A DNA stretch of 64,000 nt, taken from the NCBI GenBank assembly GCA_002424635.1, contig DIKT01000026.1:23802-87801 (forward strand), given 5' to 3'. This DNA is from Desulfobulbaceae bacterium UBA5611 (GTDB lineage: Bacteria > Desulfobacterota > Desulfobulbia > Desulfobulbales > Desulfocapsaceae). The notes under the pieces are model-generated. The model was given only the letters and a program-made list of their open reading frames with translations. It did not search any database and had not been told where the DNA came from. Numbering within the stretch: position 1 is the first letter of the stretch; each line of letters begins with the position of its first letter. Below, one piece after another: positions 27,849 to 36,219 of this stretch. Position numbers and translations under genes: made by a program.

Positions 27849-29045
27849 ATGATCCCCAAAAACATCGAAAAGCAGCTCAACATTCTTGATTATGCCCTCT
27901 CTTCTCTGTGGCGGCGACGCTTAAAAAGCCTCAGCGTGCTGTTGGTCTTTGCGGCGGTTATTTTCCTGCTCGCCTCCTTCCAGATGGTGACTCAGGCCTT
28001 AACCGCGAAGGCGAAACAGTTACTGGTTCATACCCCGGAGATTACCCTGCAACAAATGTCAGCCGGGCGCCAGGAAGCGATTGCCCTGACCTACAGCCAT
28101 CAGCTTGCTGAAATTTTCGGCATTCGTAAGGTGGTCCCACGGATCTGGGGTTATTATTTCGATGAAGTCCGCTTGGCCAATTATACGATAATAGGCATGG
28201 ATCTCAGTGAGATACCGGGCAATGCTCTTCTCGACACCACCCTGCTCAGCGGTACAATGCCTGAAAAGGCTGAGCAGGGCAAGGTAGTGGTCGGTCAGTC
28301 AATTACAAAATCACTGGAGCTGGGCGGGCGTCTCACCTTCTCGCTGTTTCGACCGGATCTATCTCTTAAATCATTTGAGATCAGTGGTGAATTTGCACCG
28401 GATACCGACATCCTGAGCCACGACCTGATCGTCATGAATCTGGCCGATGCCCGCGATCTTTTCAGCATCCCCACCGGGCTGGCCACCGATCTTTGTGTCT
28501 ATGTCACCAATCCCCAGGAGATTGAAACCATTGCCAAAAAAATATCAGCGGCCCTGCCTGGCGTTCGGGTGCTGACCCGGCCGCAGATCCAGAAGACCTA
28601 TCAGGTGGTGTTCGGCTGGCGTAGCGGCTTCGGCTCTATCTGCCTGCTGGCAGCGCTGGCGGCCTTTGCCATCCTGGCCTGGGACAAGGCCTCCGGTCTG
28701 TCTCCGGAAGAGAAGCGGGAGATCGCCATTCTCAAGGTACTGGGCTGGGAAACCGGCGATATTCTGGCGGTCCGCTTCTGGGAGTCGGTCAGCGTTTCCG
28801 GTCTGGCTTGCCTCGTCGGCATAACTGCGGCTTATATCCATGTGGTCTACTTTGCCGCCTCGCTTTTCCGGCCGGTACTCATGGGCTGGTCCGTGTTGCG
28901 GCCGGAGCTGCAGCTCCTGCCCAGACTGGCGGCAGGTGATATTTTGCTGATTTTGGCCTTTACCGTCATCCCCTATCTGGCAGCCACGGTGATTCCAGCC
29001 TGGCGCAACGCCACGGTTCCCGCCGATGCGGCGCTGGGAGGCTGA
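27849..29045 (+). CDS. FtsX/MacB-type ABC permease, copy 2
   Basis: A 398-residue inner-membrane protein. TM1 (about 28-50) is LSVLLVFAAVIFLLASFQMV, followed by a periplasmic domain (about 55-250) and three C-terminal helices (near 260, 310 and 360). SPEEKREIAILKVLGWE is the FtsX coupling segment. It is not closely similar to the minus-strand permease by eye, so the two are diverged paralogues. It is followed 4 bp later by the second ATPase, presumably its own partner. Confidence 0.88.
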   Translation: MIPKNIEKQLNILDYALSSLWRRRLKSLSVLLVFAAVIFLLASFQMVTQALTAKAKQLLVHTPEITLQQMSAGRQEAIALTYSHQLAEIFGIRKVVPRIWGYYFDEVRLANYTIIGMDLSEIPGNALLDTTLLSGTMPEKAEQGKVVVGQSITKSLELGGRLTFSLFRPDLSLKSFEISGEFAPDTDILSHDLIVMNLADARDLFSIPTGLATDLCVYVTNPQEIETIAKKISAALPGVRVLTRPQIQKTYQVVFGWRSGFGSICLLAALAAFAILAWDKASGLSPEEKREIAILKVLGWETGDILAVRFWESVSVSGLACLVGITAAYIHVVYFAASLFRPVLMGWSVLRPELQLLPRLAAGDILLILAFTVIPYLAATVIPAWRNATVPADAALGG

Positions 29046-29049
29046 GCCG

Positions 29050-29727
29050 ATGCTGATCGAACTTTGCGGGGTAAGCAAGATCTACAATCAGGGACGGCCC
29101 AACGAGGTCCGAGCCCTGAGCGACATCGATCTGGTGGTGGAGCAGGGGAGCATGGTCTGTCTGAAGGGGCCGAGCGGCTCAGGCAAGAGCACTCTTCTGG
29201 CTATCATCGGCTGTATCTTTCCGCCTACCAGCGGCCGGGCCGCTATTGCCACGCGGCAGTTGGCCCGGCTACCGGACCGGTTTCTGACCCTGCATCGGCG
29301 GGAGACTATCGGCTTTATCTTCCAGCGCTTCAATATCCTCCCGGAGCTGACGGTGCTCGACAACATCACCCTGCCCCTGCTGCCGCTGGGCATAGCCCCG
29401 AAGGAACGAAAGCGGCGAGCCCATGAGCTGCTGGAACGCTTTGCCATCAGTCACCGGGCCCAGTTCCCGGCCGGACAAATCTCCGGCGGCGAGTTGCAGC
29501 GGGTCGCCATTGCCAGGGCGCTGATCAACAATCAGCCCATCATCCTGGCCGACGAGCCCACAGCCCATCTCGACACGACCTTGAGTCGGGAATTCATGGC
29601 CATCATGCAGCAGCTCCAGGTAGCGGGCAAGACCATTGTCATTGCCTCCCACGACCCGCTGGTCTTTGAGCATCCGGCTATCAACCGGACCATCAATATC
29701 AAGGACGGCAGAATCCATGTTCCTTAA
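29050..29727 (+). CDS. ABC transporter ATPase (MacB/LolD-like), copy 2
   Basis: A 225-residue ATPase starting at the ATG of 29050 (an ATG at 29026 would overlap the permease). Walker A is GPSGSGKSTLLAIIG, Q-loop IGFIFQRFNILPEL, signature ISGGELQRVAIARA, Walker B IILADEPTAHLDT, switch VIASHDP. It is the ATPase partner of the preceding permease. The next gene starts inside its last codons (overlap 11 bp), a sign of coupled translation. Confidence 0.92.
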   Translation: MLIELCGVSKIYNQGRPNEVRALSDIDLVVEQGSMVCLKGPSGSGKSTLLAIIGCIFPPTSGRAAIATRQLARLPDRFLTLHRRETIGFIFQRFNILPELTVLDNITLPLLPLGIAPKERKRRAHELLERFAISHRAQFPAGQISGGELQRVAIARALINNQPIILADEPTAHLDTTLSREFMAIMQQLQVAGKTIVIASHDPLVFEHPAINRTINIKDGRIHVP

Positions 29728-30724
29728 CCCCTGGAGCCTGGCCTTAAGCCTGTGCAGCCTGGTGGTGCTGCTTCTTGGGGCAATAGCCGGCAGGACGGCA
29801 GTGCGAGTGTTGCGTTTCTGGGAGCCGGGCAGCGACAGCAACCGCCAGATCCGCCTGGAAAATGAGATCTGGCTCTCCTCCACCCTGGTTGCCTACGGCC
29901 TGGGCTTTCAGATTATCACTCTGATCCTCTTCGTGCTGGCCGCCGATCAATTCTGCCAGGTCATCGTCGGGGCCATGTGCGCCACCGGCGCCTTGCTGGC
30001 CAATCCCTTCGGCATGCCTGCGCTCTTAATCAAGCTGGTCGGCGTCTTCTTTTACGGCTTCTGGATCCTTTTACATCAGCTGGATATCCGGTCGGAGCAC
30101 TATCCCCTGGTCCGGATCAAATATCTGGCCCTGCTGTTGCTCCTGCCACTGCTGGTCCTTGATGTCACTCTGCAAACCCTCTATATCGCCGGGATCAAGC
30201 CGGATATTATAACCTCCTGCTGCGCCGTCGTCTTCGGCGAGGACATCGGCCGTACCGCTAATCTGATGACCGGTTATTCACAGCAGGGTTTGCTGGCGAC
30301 CTTTATCGGTTCCATTGTCGTTCTTGGCTTGTTGGGAGGGGGATTATTGCAGCGGTGGCGATCCTGGCTGGCGAAGCTTTATGCTGCGGGCTGGCTCTGG
30401 TTTTTCGGTCTGGCCCTGGTGATGATTACCACGGTGGTCTCATCCTATGTCTATGCCATGCCTTTTCATAAATGTCCGTTTTGTCTCCTTAAACCGGAGT
30501 ATCATTATTTCGGTTTCGCCCTGTACGGCACCTTGATTGCCGCCGCCTTCTGCGGCACCAGCCCGGCATTTGCCGGTCTGGTGCGGGGCAGGAAAGGGCT
30601 ATCGGCGATAGTAGCGCGCTACCAACGGCTGGCCTTGATATTATCGCTGCTGCTGCTGGTGATTTTTTCAGGGCTGTCGTTCTATCACTATCTAAAGTAT
30701 CTGATCAGCGGTGGAGAAGGATGA
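29717..30724 (+). CDS. Polytopic membrane protein with CPFC motif, NosL-locus component
   Basis: Starting at 29717 the product is 335 residues with about eight transmembrane helices. HKCPFCLLKPEY (about residue 255) carries a CxxC pair near the membrane surface, and SCCAVVFGEDI holds a further Cys pair. These suggest redox-active or metal-binding thiols in the manner of DsbB/VKOR-like proteins, although the fold is not recognised. A longer frame beginning at 29636 would run through the ATPase gene and is rejected. It ends the plus-strand operon. Confidence 0.65.
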   Translation: MFLNPWSLALSLCSLVVLLLGAIAGRTAVRVLRFWEPGSDSNRQIRLENEIWLSSTLVAYGLGFQIITLILFVLAADQFCQVIVGAMCATGALLANPFGMPALLIKLVGVFFYGFWILLHQLDIRSEHYPLVRIKYLALLLLLPLLVLDVTLQTLYIAGIKPDIITSCCAVVFGEDIGRTANLMTGYSQQGLLATFIGSIVVLGLLGGGLLQRWRSWLAKLYAAGWLWFFGLALVMITTVVSSYVYAMPFHKCPFCLLKPEYHYFGFALYGTLIAAAFCGTSPAFAGLVRGRKGLSAIVARYQRLALILSLLLLVIFSGLSFYHYLKYLISGGEG

Positions 30725-30768
30725 GTTACCAGCGACCGGCCAGGTCTCGATGATATCTTTGTCTCTAA

Positions 30769-32382
30769 TCAAGCCAACTGCTGCCGCATCCGGGCAACAC
30801 CTTCATCTCGTAAATAATCATCAAAGGGCATCATCTTGTCTATTACTCCGCCCGGCAGGAACTCAACAATCCGGTTGGCTATGGTGGTTACAAACTGATG
30901 ATCATGGGAGGAAAACAATAATACCTCAGGAAAGGCAATGAGCGCATCATTGAGGGCAGTGATCGATTCCAGATCCAGATGATTGGTCGGCTCATCGAGG
31001 ATCAGGGCATTGGCATCCGACAGCATCATCTTGGACAGCATGCAGCGCACCTGTTCCCCGCCGGAGAGGACACTGGTCTTCTTTAAGGCCTCATCCCCGG
31101 AAAAAAGCATCTTGCCAAGAAAGCCACGGGCAAAGGTCTCACCCTCGGTAATCGGCGTATACTGGCCCAACCAGTCCACCAGGGTCATATCCTGGGTAAA
31201 ATAGGCGCTGTTATCCATCGGAAAATAGGCATGACTCATAGTCACCCCCCAGCGGAAAGTACCGCTGTCCGCTTCGAGCTCACCGGTCAGGATCTGGAAC
31301 AGGGTGGTCTTGGCCACGCCGTTGGTGCCGACAAAGGCGACCTTATCGCCCTGATTCAGGGTAAAATCAAAATCTTGAAACAGAGGAACCCCGTCCACTG
31401 ACTTGGACAGGCCCTTGACCTCAAGGATAATATCGCCGCAGGGACGCCCCGCCTTAAACGAGACAAAAGGATATTTCCGCGAAGAGACCGGCATGTCCTC
31501 AATCTGCAGCTTATCGAGCAGTTTTTTGCGGGAAGTGGCCTGCTTGGATTTGGAGGCATTGGCAGAAAAGCGAAGGATAAACTCTTTGAGCTCTTTGGCC
31601 TTATCCGTCACTTTTTTATTATCGCTCTGCCGCTGCTTCAGACTGAGCTGGCTGGCCTGATACCAGAAATCATAGTTACCGACATAAACCTTGATCTTGC
31701 CAAAATCAATATCGGCCACATGGGTACAGACCTGATTGAGGAAATGACGATCATGGGAGACGATGATCACCGTATTCTGAAAACGGGCCAAAAAATCCTC
31801 CAGCCAGGTGATTGACTGCAGATCAAGATGGTTGGTCGGCTCATCGAGCAGCAGGATGTCAGGATTACCAAACAGGGCCTGGGCCAGTAATACCCGGACT
31901 TTTTCGCCACCCTCAAGCTCCTTCATTTTTTTATGCAGGAGCTCTTCGGTGATCCCGAGACCACTGAGAAGCACCGAGGCTTCTGATTCGGCCTCATAGC
32001 CATTCATCTCGCCGAATTCCGCTTCCAGCTCGCCGCTGCGGATACCATCTTCCTCGGTGAAATCGGCCTTGGCATACAAGGCCTCACGCTCGGCCATCAA
32101 CTGATAGAGACGGGCATGACCCATGATCACGGTATTGAGCACGGTCTCGTCATCAAAAGCGAAATGGTCCTGCCGGAGCATGGCAATGCGCTCGCGGGAG
32201 CCAACTGCAATCTCCCCCTTATCAGGCGGAAAATCGCCGGCCAGAATTTTTAGAAAGGTCGATTTCCCGGCCCCGTTAGCGCCGATCAGGCCGTAACAGT
32301 TGCCGGGGGTAAACTTAATATTTACATCTTGAAAAATAACCCTCTTGCCATAGGAAAGGGCCACGTTGGCAGCATTTATCAT
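30769..32382 (-). CDS. ybiT: ABC-F protein, YbiT type
   Basis: A soluble 537-residue twin-ATPase of the ABC-F group that acts on ribosomes. ABC1 has GLIGANGAGKSTFLKIL, ABC2 has FVGTNGVAKTTLFQIL; signatures are LEGGEKVRVLLAQ and LSGGEQVRCMLSK. Both Walker B regions read LDEPTNHLDLESI/QSI. The linker (about 240-310) is Lys-rich. The sequence LRQDHFAFDDETVLNTVIMGH is characteristic of YbiT. Monocistronic, convergent with the NosL operon with 44 bp between. Confidence 0.93.
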   Translation of the reverse strand: MINAANVALSYGKRVIFQDVNIKFTPGNCYGLIGANGAGKSTFLKILAGDFPPDKGEIAVGSRERIAMLRQDHFAFDDETVLNTVIMGHARLYQLMAEREALYAKADFTEEDGIRSGELEAEFGEMNGYEAESEASVLLSGLGITEELLHKKMKELEGGEKVRVLLAQALFGNPDILLLDEPTNHLDLQSITWLEDFLARFQNTVIIVSHDRHFLNQVCTHVADIDFGKIKVYVGNYDFWYQASQLSLKQRQSDNKKVTDKAKELKEFILRFSANASKSKQATSRKKLLDKLQIEDMPVSSRKYPFVSFKAGRPCGDIILEVKGLSKSVDGVPLFQDFDFTLNQGDKVAFVGTNGVAKTTLFQILTGELEADSGTFRWGVTMSHAYFPMDNSAYFTQDMTLVDWLGQYTPITEGETFARGFLGKMLFSGDEALKKTSVLSGGEQVRCMLSKMMLSDANALILDEPTNHLDLESITALNDALIAFPEVLLFSSHDHQFVTTIANRIVEFLPGGVIDKMMPFDDYLRDEGVARMRQQLA

Positions 32383-32679
32383 TATAAATCTCTTTTGTAG
32401 GTAGTGATCGGTGCTCTGAGTGCTTATTAGTTTAAGCCAACTCTTGCACTGAAAAAAAAATGGATTTTAGCACGAGGGGAGACTGCGGCGCAACAAATTA
32501 TATGCATCCACCAGCGAAAAGCAAGAAACCGGCCTGAATCCTCTTTTAGTAGACAAGACCGGTTAATGGTCTTAAAATAAGAACCGGTTATATTATAATT
32601 CTCAAATAATTATTTTTACGTTATCAGCTATTATTTTAAAAAAACAGTAACTTAACCTTTCGACAATGTTTCACCATAC
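32383..32679. other. 297-bp intergenic region between divergent genes
   Basis: It separates ybiT from the sulfatase gene and is AT-rich toward 32570-32640. I see several A/T tracts but no clear paired promoter hexamers, no hairpin terminator and no small ORF. Confidence 0.4.
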
Positions 32680-34554
32680 ATGCCGATAACACTCCGTATC
32701 CTGACCCTGTTACTGCCTGTGCTGTCAACCACTCTGGCCTATGGTCTGGCCTATCTGGTAAGCACCTTCTTCTTCTCGGTGACCATTTCAAATCCGGGCA
32801 TGAACAGGGATCTTCCTCTCCTTCTGGCCATCTCGTATCTCCTTTTTTTCTTATCGCGCAATATCTGGACTTTTATCAGCCTCCAGTGGCTTATTATTGG
32901 AATTCTTTATATCGGCAATGCGGTCAAGCTCTCCTTTTTCGGCGGTCCCATGGTTCCGGATGACGTCTATGCCCTGCGCTCTCTGCTCCTTATCCTGAGT
33001 GGCTGGCAACGCCTGGTGGTGATGGGGGCGTTGGCCGGCCTGGCCGGCCTGCTGCTCTTCAACTTTCAGTTCAGACGCCGTGGCGCCTGGTTATCACTGG
33101 CACTCCTCGTGGCCCTTGGCCTGAGCCTTATTCTCTATCCCCGGCCCATCGTGGCTGCTCTCGATAAACACGTCGGCAACTCAGTCTGGGACCAGCGCTC
33201 CAACTACCTTCGCAAGGGGGCCACTCTCTACTCTCTGCAGGAAACCGCCCGTTTCTTTGGCGACGCCGAGCAGATACCGGACAAAAAAAAGGCGGTCAGC
33301 GCTTCATCTGCCCTGCTGGCCGACTCTTTGGTCCATAAACCCTCTCCAGCCCGTAACCCCAGAAACGTCTACGTCATACTCCTCGAATCATTCTGGGATC
33401 CGCTGCTGCTTAAGGATATTCAATTTGATCAGGATCCACTGGGGCCTGCCTTCAGAAAATTGTGGCAGGACAACGGCCATTCAACAATCATGAGTCCGGT
33501 CTTTGGCGGCTATACCGCCAATGCCGAGTTTGAAAGTCTGTGCGGCTTTCCGGTGGTCCATGATGATGTCAAATTCGAACGAAGACTGATCAATGCGGCG
33601 CCATGCCTGCCGACCATCCTTGAAGAGCACGATTATGATACCGTGGTCTCTCACCCCAACATTCCGGCCTTCTGGAATCGAACCAATGCCTATCGGCGCC
33701 TGGGGTTTAAGACCTATTGGTCTAAAAATGATTTCAGCCTCGATGACATGAACAGGGGCTTTCTCTCCGACGCCTCCCTGTACCGACAGGTAGTAGAGAA
33801 ATCAGGACAGCGGCGACAGCCGACGAAACCGGTGTTCAACTATATTGTCACCTATTTCGGCCACTGGGAGGGCTCCAACCTTTATCCCCGGAGCGAGTCG
33901 AGACCGCAGGTCATCCACTGCCTGACGGAATGCCAGACCCCGGAGATCGAATCCTATGCCAATGCCACCCACTATAAGGCCAAAGAGCTGATGGCCTTTA
34001 TTGACGAGCTTAGCCTCAGCGACCCTGATGCCCTCATCGTCGCCTTTGGCGATCATCTTCCCTTCCTCGGCGGCAATTTTCAGGGCTATGTCGAAGCAGG
34101 CACCCTGGCCGGCGCCAGAGACCAGTTCACCCCGGAGATGTTTCTGACCTATGTAAGCACTCCACTTATCGTCATCGACGGCTTGCGTGGTCCTGTAGAG
34201 CTGGGCAACCTCCCCCTCTACCAGCTTCCCGGTAAGATCCTCGAGCTGTTGGACTTTGGCCAACCGACCATTATGAGCTATGCAGGCAGCAACAGCGGCG
34301 CCGGGGTCCGTCCCTTATGGGGCGTCCACTTCATCAATGCGACCCCCGGTGATATCGAGCTTTGTAAAGACACCGACCCCTCGCCTACCTGTGAGGCCTC
34401 CACAGCCTGGTTGGATCAACTGCTGACCGTAGGCATTGATATCTTCCAGGGCAGACAATACACCCTACCCCTTCCGGCCGGAGCACCACAGCTGGCGGCG
34501 GCTCCAAAAACTGCAGTGGTGGTTGAACAGAATAAGAAGCAGATCGGCCAATAG
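32680..34554 (+). CDS. LTA-synthase/phosphoglycerol-transferase family sulfatase
   Basis: A 624-residue inner-membrane enzyme. About five N-terminal helices (residues 8-160) are followed by an alkaline-phosphatase-fold domain (about 215-540). NVYVILLESFWDP opens the domain with the metal-binding Glu. GGYTANAEFESLCGFP carries the nucleophile Thr. SHPNIPAFWNRTNAYRRLGF, GHWEGSN and AFGDHLPFLGG (metal Asp/His) complete the active site. Family members transfer phosphoglycerol (LtaS, MdoB) or phosphoethanolamine-like groups. In a Gram-negative this suggests periplasmic glucan or polysaccharide decoration. The C-terminal 70 residues are unique and poorly conserved. Confidence 0.88.
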   Translation: MPITLRILTLLLPVLSTTLAYGLAYLVSTFFFSVTISNPGMNRDLPLLLAISYLLFFLSRNIWTFISLQWLIIGILYIGNAVKLSFFGGPMVPDDVYALRSLLLILSGWQRLVVMGALAGLAGLLLFNFQFRRRGAWLSLALLVALGLSLILYPRPIVAALDKHVGNSVWDQRSNYLRKGATLYSLQETARFFGDAEQIPDKKKAVSASSALLADSLVHKPSPARNPRNVYVILLESFWDPLLLKDIQFDQDPLGPAFRKLWQDNGHSTIMSPVFGGYTANAEFESLCGFPVVHDDVKFERRLINAAPCLPTILEEHDYDTVVSHPNIPAFWNRTNAYRRLGFKTYWSKNDFSLDDMNRGFLSDASLYRQVVEKSGQRRQPTKPVFNYIVTYFGHWEGSNLYPRSESRPQVIHCLTECQTPEIESYANATHYKAKELMAFIDELSLSDPDALIVAFGDHLPFLGGNFQGYVEAGTLAGARDQFTPEMFLTYVSTPLIVIDGLRGPVELGNLPLYQLPGKILELLDFGQPTIMSYAGSNSGAGVRPLWGVHFINATPGDIELCKDTDPSPTCEASTAWLDQLLTVGIDIFQGRQYTLPLPAGAPQLAAAPKTAVVVEQNKKQIGQ

Positions 34555-34740
34555 ACCAGCGCGGCTTATGCGATCTGTAGCAAAGACTTAAAAGGAAGCG
34601 ATAAGCAATATTGACCGGCGTGCTACGGCTGAAGATTTATCCGGTTTTATCCTAATTATTCATTTGACAGTAACTATTGCGAGTGTTGAAATAAAAGAAA
34701 CAGGTCCAGCCGCATTCCTTCAGCCATAAAGGAGGTCACC

Positions 34741-35214
34741 ATGTCCTTTACCATCAGCTCGTCAGAATTCAGCCATAATTCAGCCATTCCAGCCCTCTAC
34801 ACCTGCGACGGCCTGGATATTTCGCCACCATTAGAATGGACAGCTGTGCCGGCCGGCACCATGAGTCTGGCTTTGATCATTGCTGATCCTGACGCTCCTG
34901 ACCCGGCCGCACCCCAGCGAACCTGGGTGCACTGGATTCTCTACAATATTGATGCCGGCATTGCCGGCCTGACTGAAGATATCGGGCCGCAGGAATTGCC
35001 GACCGGGACCCTGGAAGGCCTTAATGATTGGGGTGTCACCGGCTATGGCGGCCCCTGCCCGCCCATTGGCCGGCATCGCTATTTTCATAAACTCTATGCC
35101 CTGGATCTGATCCTGCCTGATCTGCACCAACCTACACAACAGCAATTATTACAGGCCATGGCAGGTCATATCCTGGCTCAGACCGAGATCATCGGCTTAT
35201 ATCAGCGAACGTAA
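34741..35214 (+). CDS. YbhB/YbcL-type PEBP-fold protein
   Basis: A 157-residue phosphatidylethanolamine-binding-fold protein. IPALYTCDGLDISPPLEW is the family start, with ADPDAPDPAAPQRTWVHWILYNI as the ligand-pocket core and GYGGPCPPIGRHRYFHKLYALD near the end. AGGAGG precedes the ATG. Bacterial members are of unknown function (Raf-kinase-inhibitor-like name only). Stand-alone gene, convergent with the methyltransferase gene. Confidence 0.93.
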   Translation: MSFTISSSEFSHNSAIPALYTCDGLDISPPLEWTAVPAGTMSLALIIADPDAPDPAAPQRTWVHWILYNIDAGIAGLTEDIGPQELPTGTLEGLNDWGVTGYGGPCPPIGRHRYFHKLYALDLILPDLHQPTQQQLLQAMAGHILAQTEIIGLYQRT

Positions 35215-35238
35215 AGGCAACATCCGCTGCCTGTTTCT

Positions 35239-36051
35239 TTAATAAAAACGGGTGTTCATCTCTTCCAGTCCCAGCAGATGAAGCAGCTGCTGGAGTCGCT
35301 CCCCCGGACGCCTGCGGGGCAGATCCTTATAAGTGGCGATGATCAGCTCATTTTTCATCGAATGTTCCCAACCGACCAGTTCTGTAACGCTCACCTGGTA
35401 GCCATGGGCCTCCAGCTGCAAACAACGCAGGACATTGGTGAGATGACTGCCGAATTCGCGGGTATGCAGTGGATGGCGCCAGATCTCCGTGAGGACTTCT
35501 CCGCCCAGTTGTTTACCCTTGTTTTTTCTCAGGATCGATGCCACTTCGGCCTGACAACAGGGTACCAGCACGATAAATCTTGCTTCTTTCTGCAAGGCAA
35601 ATTGAATGGCATCATCAGTTGCCGTATCACAGGCATGCAGAGCGGTAACTATATCAACCTGGTCCGGCAGCAAGGATGAATCCTGGGCATCAGCCACTGA
35701 CATCGTCAGAAAAGACATCCGGGGAAAACCTAAGCGCCGGGCCAGAGCCCTGGACTTCTGCACCAGCTCATCACGGGTTTCAATGCCGAAAATATGCGAG
35801 CCATTCTCCGCCATTTTAAAAAAAAGATCATAAAGAATAAAGCCGAGATATGATTTGCCGGCGCCATGATCAACGAGCTGGATATCTTGATGATCTTTTT
35901 GAATTGCCAGCAAGAGCGGTTCAATAAACTGGGTCAAATGATAGACTTGTTTCAACTTACGCCTGCTGTCCTGATTCATCTTTCCATCGCGCGTCAGAAT
36001 ATGCAATTCCTGCAATAGTTCAATGGATTGACCGGCTTTTATCTCGTGCAT
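35239..36051 (-). CDS. SAM-dependent methyltransferase, METTL25/RNA-type
   Basis: A 270-residue class I methyltransferase. LVDHGAGKSYLGFILYD is motif I; IFGIETRDELVQKS is motif II, the acidic ribose binder; VDIVTALHACDTATDDAI is motif IV with a His-Ala-Cys-Asp core. FIVLVPCCQAEVAS is a post-motif with a Cys pair. The HAC-D...PCC pattern is that of GSTCD/METTL25-like enzymes, which are thought to act on RNA. Substrate unknown here. It ends 24 bp from the PEBP gene on the opposite strand. Confidence 0.82.
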   Translation of the reverse strand: MHEIKAGQSIELLQELHILTRDGKMNQDSRRKLKQVYHLTQFIEPLLLAIQKDHQDIQLVDHGAGKSYLGFILYDLFFKMAENGSHIFGIETRDELVQKSRALARRLGFPRMSFLTMSVADAQDSSLLPDQVDIVTALHACDTATDDAIQFALQKEARFIVLVPCCQAEVASILRKNKGKQLGGEVLTEIWRHPLHTREFGSHLTNVLRCLQLEAHGYQVSVTELVGWEHSMKNELIIATYKDLPRRRPGERLQQLLHLLGLEEMNTRFY

Positions 36052-36219
36052 GATATTATAAAATTTTATATATGATAGATGTTAGAGTTCATAATCTATT
36101 AAAGCATAGCTGAGATGATGGAAAGCTAGCAGACATTATGTTGAGCCATCTACAGACTGTCAAATGACTGGCCACAGACGATCCCACCAGACCAATTTTT
36201 ACGAAAAAACCAATCTTGC

